Below the pieces are notes generated by a model. The model saw only the letters and a list, made by a program, of their open reading frames with translations. It did no database searches and had not been told where the DNA came from. From Nitrospinota bacterium (GTDB lineage: Bacteria; Nitrospinota; Nitrospinia; Nitrospinales; VA-1), in assembly GCA_027619975.1 (NCBI GenBank), contig JAQCGX010000013.1, forward strand, positions 1-64,000: DNA of 64,000 nucleotides, read 5' to 3'. Positions 26,135 through 34,583 of the stretch are shown piece after piece. Position numbers and translations under genes: made by a program. Position 1 is the stretch's first letter, and every line of letters starts with the position of its first letter.

Positions 26135-28534
26135 ATGATCGCCAAAAACACTTTCTCTGCTATCGTTATGGCTTCCCAGAAAACTAAAATCACCCTGCCC
26201 GGCGACCCACCGTTTTTCCAAAACCCCAACGCTGAGAAACTGATCGTCTTCATCCACGGATTGACAGGGGATGCCACAGACACCTGGCGTTCGGATGGCG
26301 ACTCGCCGTTCTTCTGGCCGGAGGAACTGGCGAAGGATGCCGGTTTTCAAATCGCCGATGTCCTTTCCTTTGGTTATGCCAGTAAATGAGGCCCGACATT
26401 TAACATACGTGAAATCGCTCAGAGCCTGGAACTGACGTTGAACCAGTTGCTGGAAATGAAACCCTACCAGTCCCTGTCGTTCATTGCTCATAGTCTGGGA
26501 GGATTGGTGGTGCGTGAATTCATATTGAGCCGGCACAAGCACCTGATAACAGCCGTGCCGGTGATAAGCGTCATCACGCTGGGCACGCCAAATCTGGGAA
26601 GCGGTCTGGCAAAATTCGCCAGTTATTTTTGCGGCAACATTCAAATGGACGATCTCAAGCCCGGAAGAGAAGGGTTTCTGGATTCCCTGAACGAACGCTG
26701 GCGCGAGCGTTTCCTGCAACCTGAAAGCGAGCAGACCTTTCGTTTCTCCGCCGGATACGAAATTGCGCCAGTGAATAAATTAATGGGGCGGATCGTGGAA
26801 AAAGATTCTGCGGTGTATTTTGCCCAGCAAACCCAGGGCTTTCTTAAAGATCATGCCCATATCGCCAAACCCTATGGGGAAAGCGATCCTCTGTTTCTTT
26901 GGATGCGGCAGCAACTATTGAGGAAAGCTCCCGACCCCAGGGTACCGTTGTATGACGATGCGGAAGTCAAACGTTTTGAAGAAATCATCGACGAACTGCA
27001 AAATGAATTGAAAGGGACCGATCTCGAAGAAGCGTTGAACCTGATCTCGCAAGGCAAGCTGGACGCAGCCTTGACGCTCCTTTCCGAAAATGAAGGCAAT
27101 GAAGACGAACAGATTTTAAAGACCGCCAAAACCCGCTTCGCCAAGGCGCAGGTGTATGCACTGAAACTCGACTACAAAAACGCCCTCCAATACTTTGAGA
27201 AAGCCGTGCAACTGGCTCCCGAAAACCCCCTCTACCAGAACGAAGCGGGAGTCATGGCCAACACGTTAGAAAAATACGATAAAGCGATTGAGTATTACGA
27301 GAAAGCGCTGGCAAGCGATCTTAAAACCTTTGGCCCGGACCATGCGAATGTGGCTACTTATTGGAACAATTTGGGGATGGCCTGGAATGCCAAGGGGCAA
27401 CACGATAAGGCCATAAGCTATCATGAAAAAGGACTGGCAAGTGGTCTCCAAACCCTCGGCCCAGAACATCCGAAGGTGGCGATCCGTTGGAACAATCTGG
27501 GATTGGCCTGGAAGGACAAAGGAAAACTGGACAAGGCCATCGAGTATTATGAGAAGGCGCTGGAAAGCGATCTGAAAACCTTCGGCCCGGACCATCCGCA
27601 GGTAGCAGTTTATTGGAACAATCTGGGAGAAGTGTGTAGAGAGAAAGGGCAATACGATGTAGCCATTGAGTATTACGAAAAGGCGTTGGCGAGCGATCTA
27701 AAATCCTTCGGTGGGTCCCACCCGAACGTGGCTCGCGGTTGGAACAACCTTGGGGCGGCGTGGGATGCTAAGGGGGAGTTCGATAAAGCTATTGGGTATT
27801 ACGAGAAGGCGCAGGAAGTCAACCTGAAAACCTTCGGCCCGGAACACCCGTGTGTCGCGGCAACCTGGAACAATCTAGGGGCGGTATGGCATGCCAAGGG
27901 GCAACACGATCAAGCTATAGAATATTTTGAGCGAACGCTGGTAAGTGATCTAAAAACCTTTGGCCCGAACCACCCGAATGTGGCTCGCGTTTGGAACAAT
28001 CTGGGTTTGGCTTGGAAGGAAAAGGGAAAATACGACCAAGCCATCGAAAATTACGAGAAGGCGTTGGCAAGTGATTTAAAGTCCTTGGGTCCGGAGCACC
28101 CGCAGGTAGCGACCTATTGGAACAATCTGGGGTCGGCCTGGAAGGGAAAAGGAAAACACGATAAAGCCATCGAGTATTACGAGAAGGCGCTGGCGAGCGA
28201 CTTGAAAACATTCGGTCCAGAACACCCGAATGTGGCTACTTATTGGAACAATCTGGGGTCGGCCTGGAAGGGAAAAGGAAAACACGATAAATCCATCGAG
28301 TATTACGAGAAGGCGTTGGCAAGCGATCTAAAAACCTTCGGTCCCAAGCACCCGGATGTGGCCCGCGACTGGAACAATCTTGGGGTGGCGTGGGAAGCCA
28401 AGGGGGACTACGATAAAGCCATCGGGTATTTTGAGAAGGCGTTGGTCGTTGTTAAAAAGATGGGATTGGCCCACCGAGTTGCCTTAGTAGAAAATAATTT
28501 AGCTGAGGCGCGCAGGAAGAAGGGTGGGGGATAA
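26135..28534 (+). pseudogene. Alpha/beta hydrolase-TPR fusion with in-frame TGA
   Basis: The N-terminal part has an alpha/beta hydrolase fold: LIVFIHGLTG and, after the stop, FIAHSLGGLVVREF with the nucleophile Ser codon at 26492-26494. Residues from about 310 onward are ten kinesin-light-chain-type TPR starts at 42-residue spacing (AIEYYEKALASDLKTFGPxHPxVAxxWNNLGxAWxxKGxxD). A TGA at 26387-26389 interrupts the frame between FGYASK and GPTFNIREIAQ; reading frame and homology continue without shift. Without the stop the protein has about 799 residues. Either the N-terminus is lost (restart possible at 26438) or a single-base error or substitution is present. The start may be 26135 or 26168. 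Role unknown; hydrolase-TPR fusions resemble effector-sensor proteins. Confidence 0.7.
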
Positions 28535-28539
28535 AATCC

Positions 28540-28627
28540 CCCCGGCCCCCTTCATGGAAGGGGGAGTTACCGCCCCTCACCCAGCCGTCACCCTTTGGGT
28601 GCTCCCCTCCAAAGGGGAGAGGGAGTA
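28540..28627. repeat. C/G-run palindromic repeats
   Basis: Two adjacent hairpins, CCCCCTTCATGGAAGGGGG and CTCCCCTCCAAAGGGGAG, separated by TTACCGCCCCTCACCCAGCC. They resemble the repeats at 26086 and 45829. They might also help terminate the upstream gene. Confidence 0.55.
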
Positions 28628-28634
28628 ATAGTTT

Positions 28635-28704
28635 GTCATTGCGAGCGTTAGCGAAGCAATCCAGAAGATCTGGATCGCCGCGCCGCTTTGCGGCTCGCGA
28701 TGAC
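28635..28704. repeat. Dispersed palindromic repeat, complete copy (70 bp)
   Basis: The ends GTCATTGCGAGC and GCTCGCGATGAC form a 12-base inverted repeat with one mismatch. Inside are GAAGCAATCCAGA and TCTGGATC, which pair again, giving a long stem with side hairpins. It is the best preserved copy of this repeat in the window. Confidence 0.75.
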
Positions 28705-28743
28705 GTGAAGGAAGGTTCCCTTTAAGAAAAAGGGAGCGTATCT

Positions 28744-29733
28744 TTACGCATAAAGTTCGGCGACGAAATCCCCGTAGCCGTTGTATTTCTGCGTGGCGAA
28801 GACTTCTCCGGTGCCGATCATTTTTTCCCGCCGTTGCGACCAGCGCGGATGCGGGACATCCGGGTTGACGTTGGCCTCAAAATCATATTCCTTCGGAATC
28901 AGGGTGTTCCAGAAGGTTGCGGGTTTGGTATCGGTGAATTCGATCCTGACGATGGACTTGATACTCTTGAACCCGTATTTCCACGGCGTCACCAGACGGA
29001 TCGGCGCGCCGTGCTGGGCGGGCAGGGTGCGCCCGTATATTCCCGTGGCGAGGAAGGTCAATTCGTTCATCGCTTCTTTTATCGTCAGGGCTTCGGTGTA
29101 GGGCCAGGGCAGGTCGCGGAAACGTTGTTGTCCTGGTGCGACGTCGGGATCATCGAAACTGGTGAACTTGACAAAACGGGCGTTTGATTTCGGTTGCACT
29201 TTATCGATCAGATCCGACATCTGGAAGCCATTCCACGGGACGACCATCGCCCAGGTCTCCACACAGCGGTGGCGGTACACGCGCTCTTCCTGATTAAAGA
29301 TTTTTATAAAGTCATCGATGGCGTATTTGCCGGGTTTTTCCACCAGCCCGCCGATTTCGATTTCCCAGGGCCGCGGTTTGAAGGCGTTGATCATTTGCCA
29401 GACGCGATCTTTCTCGGCGGTGAATTCATAAAAATTATTGTATTTGAGAGCCACGCTTTCGTACGTCATCGGTCGACGAAGGGTGTAGTCGGGGTTGCGC
29501 TTTAAGTTGGGCACTTGGGGCAAGGGGCCGGTCTGATTTTCTGCGAACAATTTTTCCGCCAGTTTGGACTCTGCGCTTTTAGCGAACGCCGATGGCGCGA
29601 ACAAAGCGCCTGCGATGCCGGCGGTGGTGAAGCCCAGCAATTTCAAAAAATGCCGACGGTTGTTGAACACGGCTTCCGGGGTGATATCTTTTTCGGGGAT
29701 CTGCCAGGCTTTCGGGAGGATGAGTTGGCTCAT
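28744..29733 (-). CDS. msrP: Periplasmic methionine-sulfoxide reductase MsrP (YedY)
   Basis: This 329-residue molybdoenzyme has a twin-arginine signal (NNRRHFLKLLG, R26-R27). The molybdopterin-binding sulfite-oxidase fold has the Mo-ligand Cys 157 in YRHRCVETWAMVVPW. Further conserved blocks are FTSFDDP, PWPYTEALTIKEAMNELTFLATGIYG and GAPIRLVTPWKYGFKSIKSI. MsrP repairs oxidised Met in periplasmic proteins and is fed by the haem membrane protein MsrQ. No msrQ is next to it, so the electron donor must be encoded elsewhere or differ. It is divergent from endA. Confidence 0.93.
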   Translation of the reverse strand: MSQLILPKAWQIPEKDITPEAVFNNRRHFLKLLGFTTAGIAGALFAPSAFAKSAESKLAEKLFAENQTGPLPQVPNLKRNPDYTLRRPMTYESVALKYNNFYEFTAEKDRVWQMINAFKPRPWEIEIGGLVEKPGKYAIDDFIKIFNQEERVYRHRCVETWAMVVPWNGFQMSDLIDKVQPKSNARFVKFTSFDDPDVAPGQQRFRDLPWPYTEALTIKEAMNELTFLATGIYGRTLPAQHGAPIRLVTPWKYGFKSIKSIVRIEFTDTKPATFWNTLIPKEYDFEANVNPDVPHPRWSQRREKMIGTGEVFATQKYNGYGDFVAELYA

Positions 29734-29783
29734 GAAATTTATCCTTGTGGATGTTGCTGAGGAAGAATTGCTATAATTTCCGC

Positions 29784-30560
29784 ATGTACCCTCTACTGCG
29801 TTTATTGACCGTCCTTGCCACCATTTTATTATACCACCCGGTGCCGGCCATTTCGCAAGTGCTGGATGACGGGTTGTTCGCGCCTTCCCAGACGATCAGT
29901 GTTGAAATAGCGAAGAAACAATTGAAAAAAATCTATTTACAGGGAAACCACCCCAAGACTCTGCACTGCGGTTGTTTCTTCGACAAGATCCAGCAGGTGT
30001 ACCCTGAAATTTGCGATCATGGGCCGAAAGCGACTGAAGATAAGAGCCTGCGAAAAATTCTTCAATGGGTGCATGCGGTTCCCGTTGCCACTTTCGCCAA
30101 ACCTCTGAAATGCTGGGATGAGGCTCTTTGCCGTGGTGATGGAAAGGGAGAGGGCGTCGGTTCCCGTTGCTGTAATGTTCTTTCTCATAAATTCAAGACC
30201 CGGCAAGCGGACATGCACAACCTGTTTCCCGCCATCGCCGGAGAGGATGGGGAGCGGATGGAATCCCCCGATGAGTTCGGCGGTATGGGGGAATACCAAT
30301 TTTGCCAAGATAAAACCACGCCGACGTCAGGCCTGCGGTCGGGCGCTCGGGGCGACATCGCCCGCGCTTATTTTTATATGTCCCGTCAATACGGGTTGAA
30401 AATTGCGGAAGACATGGAAAACCAATTGCGGACCTGGCATTTTACGGACCCACCCGACCGTTGGGAAGAGGAGAGAAACTCCCTCATCGAACTGGAGCAG
30501 GGCAACCGCAACCCCTTCATCGACCACCCGGAAGGGGTCGAGTGGGTGAAGGATTTTTAA
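29784..30560 (+). CDS. Periplasmic endonuclease I (EndA-like)
   Basis: This 258-residue protein from the ATG at 29784 has a signal peptide ending near PAISQ. It matches the endonuclease I family with the His-Me finger region RQADMHNLFPAIAGEDGERM, then FGGMGEYQFC and RGDIARAYFYMSRQYGLKI. Several cysteine pairs (CGCF, CRGD, RCCN) suggest disulfides, as in the Vibrio enzyme. It probably degrades extracellular or periplasmic DNA. An ATG at 29745 would extend the N-terminus by 13 residues, but the chosen start gives a better signal peptide. Confidence 0.87.
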   Translation: MYPLLRLLTVLATILLYHPVPAISQVLDDGLFAPSQTISVEIAKKQLKKIYLQGNHPKTLHCGCFFDKIQQVYPEICDHGPKATEDKSLRKILQWVHAVPVATFAKPLKCWDEALCRGDGKGEGVGSRCCNVLSHKFKTRQADMHNLFPAIAGEDGERMESPDEFGGMGEYQFCQDKTTPTSGLRSGARGDIARAYFYMSRQYGLKIAEDMENQLRTWHFTDPPDRWEEERNSLIELEQGNRNPFIDHPEGVEWVKDF

Positions 30561-30598
30561 ATTAACGGTACCGGCTTTGCAAGGAATGCTTTTCTCAT
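30557..30598 (-). pseudogene. 13-codon ORF with strong RBS, probable gene remnant
   Basis: On the minus strand AGGAGGG lies at good distance before an ATG that opens a 13-codon frame (MRKAFLAKPVPLI) and stops inside the last codon of endA. Upstream there is a promoter-like sequence at about 30630-30664. An intact promoter and ribosome site with almost no gene suggests a 5' remnant of a deleted gene or a short peptide. I cannot decide which. Confidence 0.4.
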
Positions 30599-30634
30599 GG
30601 TATGCCCTCCTAAATTATTTTAAAATTACTGTTT

Positions 30635-30664
30635 GACTGTAGTTGAATGTATTTTTGTTGTCAA
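30635..30664 (-). promoter_or_regulatory. Orphan promoter resembling that of the His-rich gene
   Basis: On the minus strand TTGACA is followed after 17 bases by TACAGT. The first 17 bases (TTGACAACAAAAATACA) are identical to the promoter at 2059-2087. It drives only the 13-codon frame at 30557-30598. Confidence 0.45.
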
Positions 30665-30859
30665 ATTTAAATATAATTTTATATGTATTTTGTGAGAGCC
30701 GTTGCAAATCCGCCTTGGCGGGTTAGCTTTAATGGGCAATGCTGGCTGATAAATAATGATACAGGTAACATTATCCTTAATAATAAATACAACATTTATT
30801 GCAAAAATGTATTGAGTAGGTTACATTTAAGTGGTTTAAATTTTAAGTAAAGGCGGGGT
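30665..30859. other. AT-rich intergenic DNA
   Basis: Together with the preceding stretch this makes about 260 bases without a normal gene. It contains direct and inverted ATTTATAT-type sequence and presumably the promoter of the gene at 30860. No RNA gene is recognised. Confidence 0.45.
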
Positions 30860-31270
30860 ATGAAACTCAAATACACAGGTGAGCAGCGCAAAGAGTATCT
30901 GAATTTGATTGATCATGTGGGGCAGAACTGGCTCCAGGTATTCAAGGGCGATCCTGAATTTTATTCTTCTGCCTATTGGGATTTATTGACGCGGTTATGG
31001 AAGAGCGATCGACCGGTGCGCAAGACCGACGCGTTGAAATTCATGATTGGCATCAAAAGCGCCCAGACAGCGGGCAAGTATCTTGAAACCGCCATCGAAC
31101 ATGATTTTATCCGCGAAGAAGAGAACTCGAAAGACGCCCGCTCGAAGCTGGTATCGCTGTCGCCGGAAATGAGGGATCGGCTGGATGAGTTGTTTGACCG
31201 GGCGGTGGGTGAGGTTCGAGCCACGAATCAAGTTATTGAGAAATTAAGCCTGCCCCTGGAAACTTCCTGA
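30860..31270 (+). CDS. MarR-like winged-helix protein
   Basis: This 136-residue protein has helix-turn-helix/wing features (RPVRKTDALKFMIGIKSAQTAGKYLETAIEHDFIREEENSKDARSKLVSLSPEMRDRLDELFDRAV), which resemble MarR-type regulators. These include the D-x-R-x-K-x-V-x-L-(S/T) wing (DARSKLVSLSPE). A Shine-Dalgarno GGCGGGG lies before the ATG. It is probably a single-gene transcriptional regulator; effector and targets are unknown. Confidence 0.7.
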   Translation: MKLKYTGEQRKEYLNLIDHVGQNWLQVFKGDPEFYSSAYWDLLTRLWKSDRPVRKTDALKFMIGIKSAQTAGKYLETAIEHDFIREEENSKDARSKLVSLSPEMRDRLDELFDRAVGEVRATNQVIEKLSLPLETS

Positions 31271-31286
31271 TTCCAAGAGTTCTCCA

Positions 31287-31904
31287 TCAACATTTCTCTT
31301 CATGCGACTCAAATAATGAGCCGGTCCGCGTTTTCGTAAACAAATCAAAAGGAATATCTTCCTGTTTCAGAAAGCCCCGGGAGGGCAGAGCCCCCTTGGA
31401 AACCATTTCCAGCACCGCGCAGACGGATGCGGAAGTCGTCCACGATATTGCTTTCCACATCTTGCCCGCAATTTCTCTGGGAAAATAACTGCGCACGAAT
31501 TCGTCGCGGAAAAGTTTTTTGTTTTTCCAGCCCTCGACCGCCGCATGCACATAAACCACGTCGTCATTCACTGGCGGCTTGGCGTGCACGAGAATTTTTC
31601 CAGCCAGCTCGCGCTTTTCCCGCATAAAAAGTTCGTTGAAAAAAAATCGCATCAATTCGCAATGCCCAGGGTAGCGGATGGTTTTGTAGTTGAGGTGAGT
31701 GACTTTATTATTATACGTCTCGCACATGGTTCCCAGGCCGCCCGAGGTGGTGAAAGCCTCCAACTGCACGCCGTCGATGACGATGGTTTCAAGCCCTTCC
31801 ATGGAGGGAATTTTGGCCCGGTTCCCGTCCTTGATCACTTCGCAGTCTACCAGGTACTCGTTGACCACGCCCTCCGATGACCAGTTGAACGCATAGCCGA
31901 GCAT
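31287..31904 (-). pseudogene. Saccharopine-dehydrogenase-like gene, 5'-truncated
   Basis: The 205 residues match the C-terminal half of bacterial saccharopine dehydrogenase-type proteins (GMLGYAFNWSSEGVVNEYLVDCEVIKDG, TSGGLGTMCETY, NYKTIRYPGHCELMRFFFNEL). The N-terminal NAD-binding half (about 170 residues) is missing. The frame is open upstream for about 20 codons (NPPQHPRG) to a stop near 31950, so the first ATG at 31904 is only the first methionine after the breakpoint. Without a Rossmann domain it cannot work as a dehydrogenase. The truncation coincides with the start of another gene remnant on the plus strand. Confidence 0.72.
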
Positions 31905-31924
31905 GCCGCGAGGATGCTGGGGCG

Positions 31925-32080
31925 GGTTCGAAAGCGGTGGGTCAAATGGTTAAAAATTCTGGTTATCAGGCGGCTTTTTTATATGGGAATGGCATCTTTG
32001 AATTTCCGCTGACGGATCCATTCCGTTTGCCGCGCCTGGCGATGGGGCCAGACACGAATCTCCGTTCATTGCTGGGATAA
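31925..32080 (+). pseudogene. Possible polysaccharide-deacetylase C-terminus remnant
   Basis: A 51-codon open frame without a start reads VKNSGYQAAFLYGNGI, then DPFRLPRLAMGPDTNLRSLLG and stop. The pattern (K-x-x-G-Y-x-A-A-F, then D-P-F-x-L-P-R-L near the end) resembles the last part of NodB-type polysaccharide deacetylases. The remaining gene is absent. It begins at the same breakpoint as the truncated dehydrogenase. Confidence 0.35.
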
Positions 32081-32139
32081 AATGAAATCCTTTTTGAAAT
32101 TTGAGTTGGTAAGTTCAACCAGGTTGCGTCCCGCGTATC

Positions 32140-34113
32140 ATGCAAAAAATAAAAACTAATTCACCAAATCTATCACTGCTATGGCCTTCTGTCAGCCTGG
32201 CCATCGCTCTGGTCATCATCAAGGCGACGTATGTGAAACTTTCCAACTCCTGGAATATCTGGGATTTGGACGTGTCATGGGATGTGTATTTTGACTGGAT
32301 CTATCTCACCTGGGCGGCTTGTATTTCACAGTCGGATTTACTGTTTGCCCTCGGAGCGGGACTGTTGGGGGAACTGGCTCTGCGTTTCACTTCTGCGTAT
32401 CGATGGATTTCCAAAAACATATTTTATGGTTTCATTTTATTTGGGGCCTTTTGCGTTGCGTATGCTGTGATTGGCCGACAAATATACGCCTACTTTGGCG
32501 CTCAGATAACGGCAAATCTTTTCGCTTTAGGAGCGGGTGGCGATGTTTCAAAACTTCAGTCATCCGTTCTTCCATATGCGACTCCTTCGGTTCTGGTGGC
32601 TTTGATCGGAGCGCCCATTCTCTATTTGCTGAGCGTCTGGGGACTGTGCCGCGCCTCGCGTGACTGGTCTTTTAAACGCTTGTCCTACATATATGCCGTT
32701 GGTTTCGGGGGAACGGTGCTTTGGTTTTGCCTTGGGTTCCAAATTGTCGGTAGCAAGTGGTTCTCTGCTCAAGACAGGTATATCGTTGAAAATCCGCACT
32801 GGGTAATGCTCAAGTCAACGTTGCCGGAATTCATGGGGGCAAAGTCCAGCCTCCTGGCAATTGAATTTCCGCCTGATGACATGTTGGATTTCAACGGCCC
32901 CATATCATCTAAAGCCGCGACCCATTCCGATCCCCTGGTGAAAAAATTGCGAGCCCGCCCCATTAAGAATGTCATTCTAATCGTTCTTGAATCGGTGGGC
33001 GCCCATTACCTGACCGTCTATGATAAGGATTCCCCCGTCACCCCCCGTTTGGCGGCTGAGACAAAAAATGCGGTGGTATTTGACAGTTACTACACCCCCG
33101 TTGGTTGGACGGCTTTTGCGTTGACTTCGATTCTGCATGCGACGCCTCCTCCGTTGAAATCTTATGATAATCAACCAAGCTTTCGGCTTGCAAATATTCC
33201 GACCCCATCTGTTGCTACTGTTTTGCGTGAGCGCGGTTACCAGACTGTGTTTCTGGCATCGGGTGATCCACAATGGGCCAGTAAGGGCATGTTCGATAAC
33301 GGCGATTTTCAACTGGTCAAGACCGAGCTGGAACTGGCGCCTACAAAGCGCAATACCTCGTGGGGCGTGAGAGACAAGTATCTGTTTGACGAAATCCGTC
33401 AGTTTCTGGATGGCAAAGGCAATGACAGCCAGCCATTTTTTATGGTCGCGTGGACCGATCAGACGCATCATCCTTATTCATTGGGCAATGATGAAAAAAA
33501 CAAGACCAAAGATGATCTACAGCGGTATCTGTCGATCTTGAATGAGGTCGATGGATATATTGGCGGGCTTCTGGATTATCTTAAAAAGCAAAACCTGGCA
33601 GACGATACTCTGGTTGTCATAACTGGAGACCATGGAGAAGCTTTTCACCAGATTCATAACACCAAAGGACATGGTTTTTCTGTTTACGATGAGGAAGTTA
33701 AAGTGCCGCTCATATTATGGAATCCGCGTTTGATCCCTGATGGATATCGAATACCCACAGTCGGATCGCATGTGGATTTGGCGCCTACCCTGCTGGATAT
33801 GCTGGGAGAGCCTTCACCTGCTGAGTAACAGGGCAGCAGTCTTTTTTCTCCGAACCATTCGCCAAGAGCGTATTTTTTTGCCGCCGCCCGGGGCCAGTAC
33901 CTGCTGGGTGTGCGCGAAGCAGGATGGAAGTACATTGTCGACGCGCGTCGAGAAGAGGAGGAGTTATACGATTTGAAAGAGGATCCGCTAGAACAAATGA
34001 ACATTGTCACCGAACATCCAGAACGCGGAAGGCGGCTTCGCCAGCGATTGGCGGCCATGCTGCAAGCAAACAATGATAAATACGCATGGATGTCGAAGCC
34101 TGGGTCTGATTAG
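32140..34113 (+). pseudogene. Membrane sulfatase/phosphoglycerol-transferase-like enzyme with premature TAA
   Basis: The N-terminal part has five predicted membrane helices (to about residue 215). It is followed by a sulfatase/LTA-synthase-type alkaline-phosphatase-superfamily domain. Metal-site blocks are KNVILIVLESVGAH, WTDQTHHPY, VVITGDHGEAFHQIHNTKGHG and VKVPLILWNP. A TAA at 33826-33828 stops the frame after LLDMLGEPSPAE. The next codons continue in the same frame (QGSSLFSPNHSPRAYFFAAARGQYLLGVREAGWKYIVDARREEEELYDL) to a TAG at 34111. Most relatives have Tyr or Trp at that position. The truncated product keeps the catalytic core but loses about 94 residues. Real mutation or assembly error cannot be told apart. 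Confidence 0.72.
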
Positions 34114-34125
34114 ATTATATATGTA

Positions 34126-34302
34126 AGGCATCTCTAAAAATTAGTTTATTACAGGAAACCGAACATTGTACAAGGATTTCTTGTATCAGTGGCATGGGCT
34201 TTCTAGCCCGTGCGGACAGGCTGGAAAGCCTGTCCCACTAAAACAAAACCATCTCCTTAAATTGACGATTAGGAGCATTTAGTCAATTTTTAGAGGTGCC
34301 CT
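34126..34302. repeat. MITE-like element, family A (about 177 bp)
   Basis: It begins GGCATCTCTAAAAATTAG and ends TCAATTTTTAGAGGTGCCCT, near-perfect terminal inverted repeats. The centre has a hairpin GCTTTCTAGCCCGTGCGGACAGGCTGGAAAGC. The left 68 bases match the element at the window's left edge. Confidence 0.82.
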
Positions 34303-34382
34303 GTATTCTAAAAACTCAAGTTAAAGAGCGCGTTGTGGTAACAGGAGATCAGTTTTTTGGTTTTCTCTAAATTGATCGAACT

Positions 34383-34417
34383 AAAAAGGGCCTGCGGATT
34401 TTTCGCAGGCCCTTTTT
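34383..34417. terminator. Bidirectional rho-independent terminator after tRNA-Leu
   Basis: AAAAAGGGCCTGCG, a seven-base loop and CGCAGGCCCTTTTT make a strong hairpin with T-runs on both strands. It lies ten bases past the 3' end of the tRNA gene, which reads towards it. Confidence 0.9.
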
Positions 34418-34427
34418 GTATTAAGAG

Positions 34428-34511
34428 TGCCGAAGGTCGGAGTCGAACCGACACGGGGTTGCCCCCACAGGATTTTGAGTCCAGCGCGTCTACCAATTTC
34501 ACCACTTCGGC
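34428..34511 (-). tRNA. tRNA-Leu (CAA)
   Basis: On the minus strand GCCGAAG pairs with CTTCGGC plus discriminator A. The D-arm reads GAAATTGGTAGAC, the anticodon loop is CTCAAAA (anticodon CAA), a long variable arm has GGGG-CAA-CCCC, and the T-arm reads CGGTTCGACTCCG. The long variable arm is diagnostic for a class II tRNA. CCA is not encoded. One T-T mismatch appears in the anticodon stem. Confidence 0.93.
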
Positions 34512-34583
34512 ACTATGAAATTTTTTTATCAGAGCTGTTGCTGATATTATCTCAATTTAGATGTTTAATCTAGCGGTCTTCAA

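Noticed and set aside
26387-26430. The in-frame TGA as a selenocysteine codon
   Set aside because: The position is not a known catalytic site and I see no convincing SECIS-like hairpin just downstream. A mutation or error is simpler.
27290-28470. Regular 126-base repeats that could suggest a CRISPR-like array
   Set aside because: The repeats are in one open frame, spaced by multiples of three and encode TPR units. There are no unique spacers.
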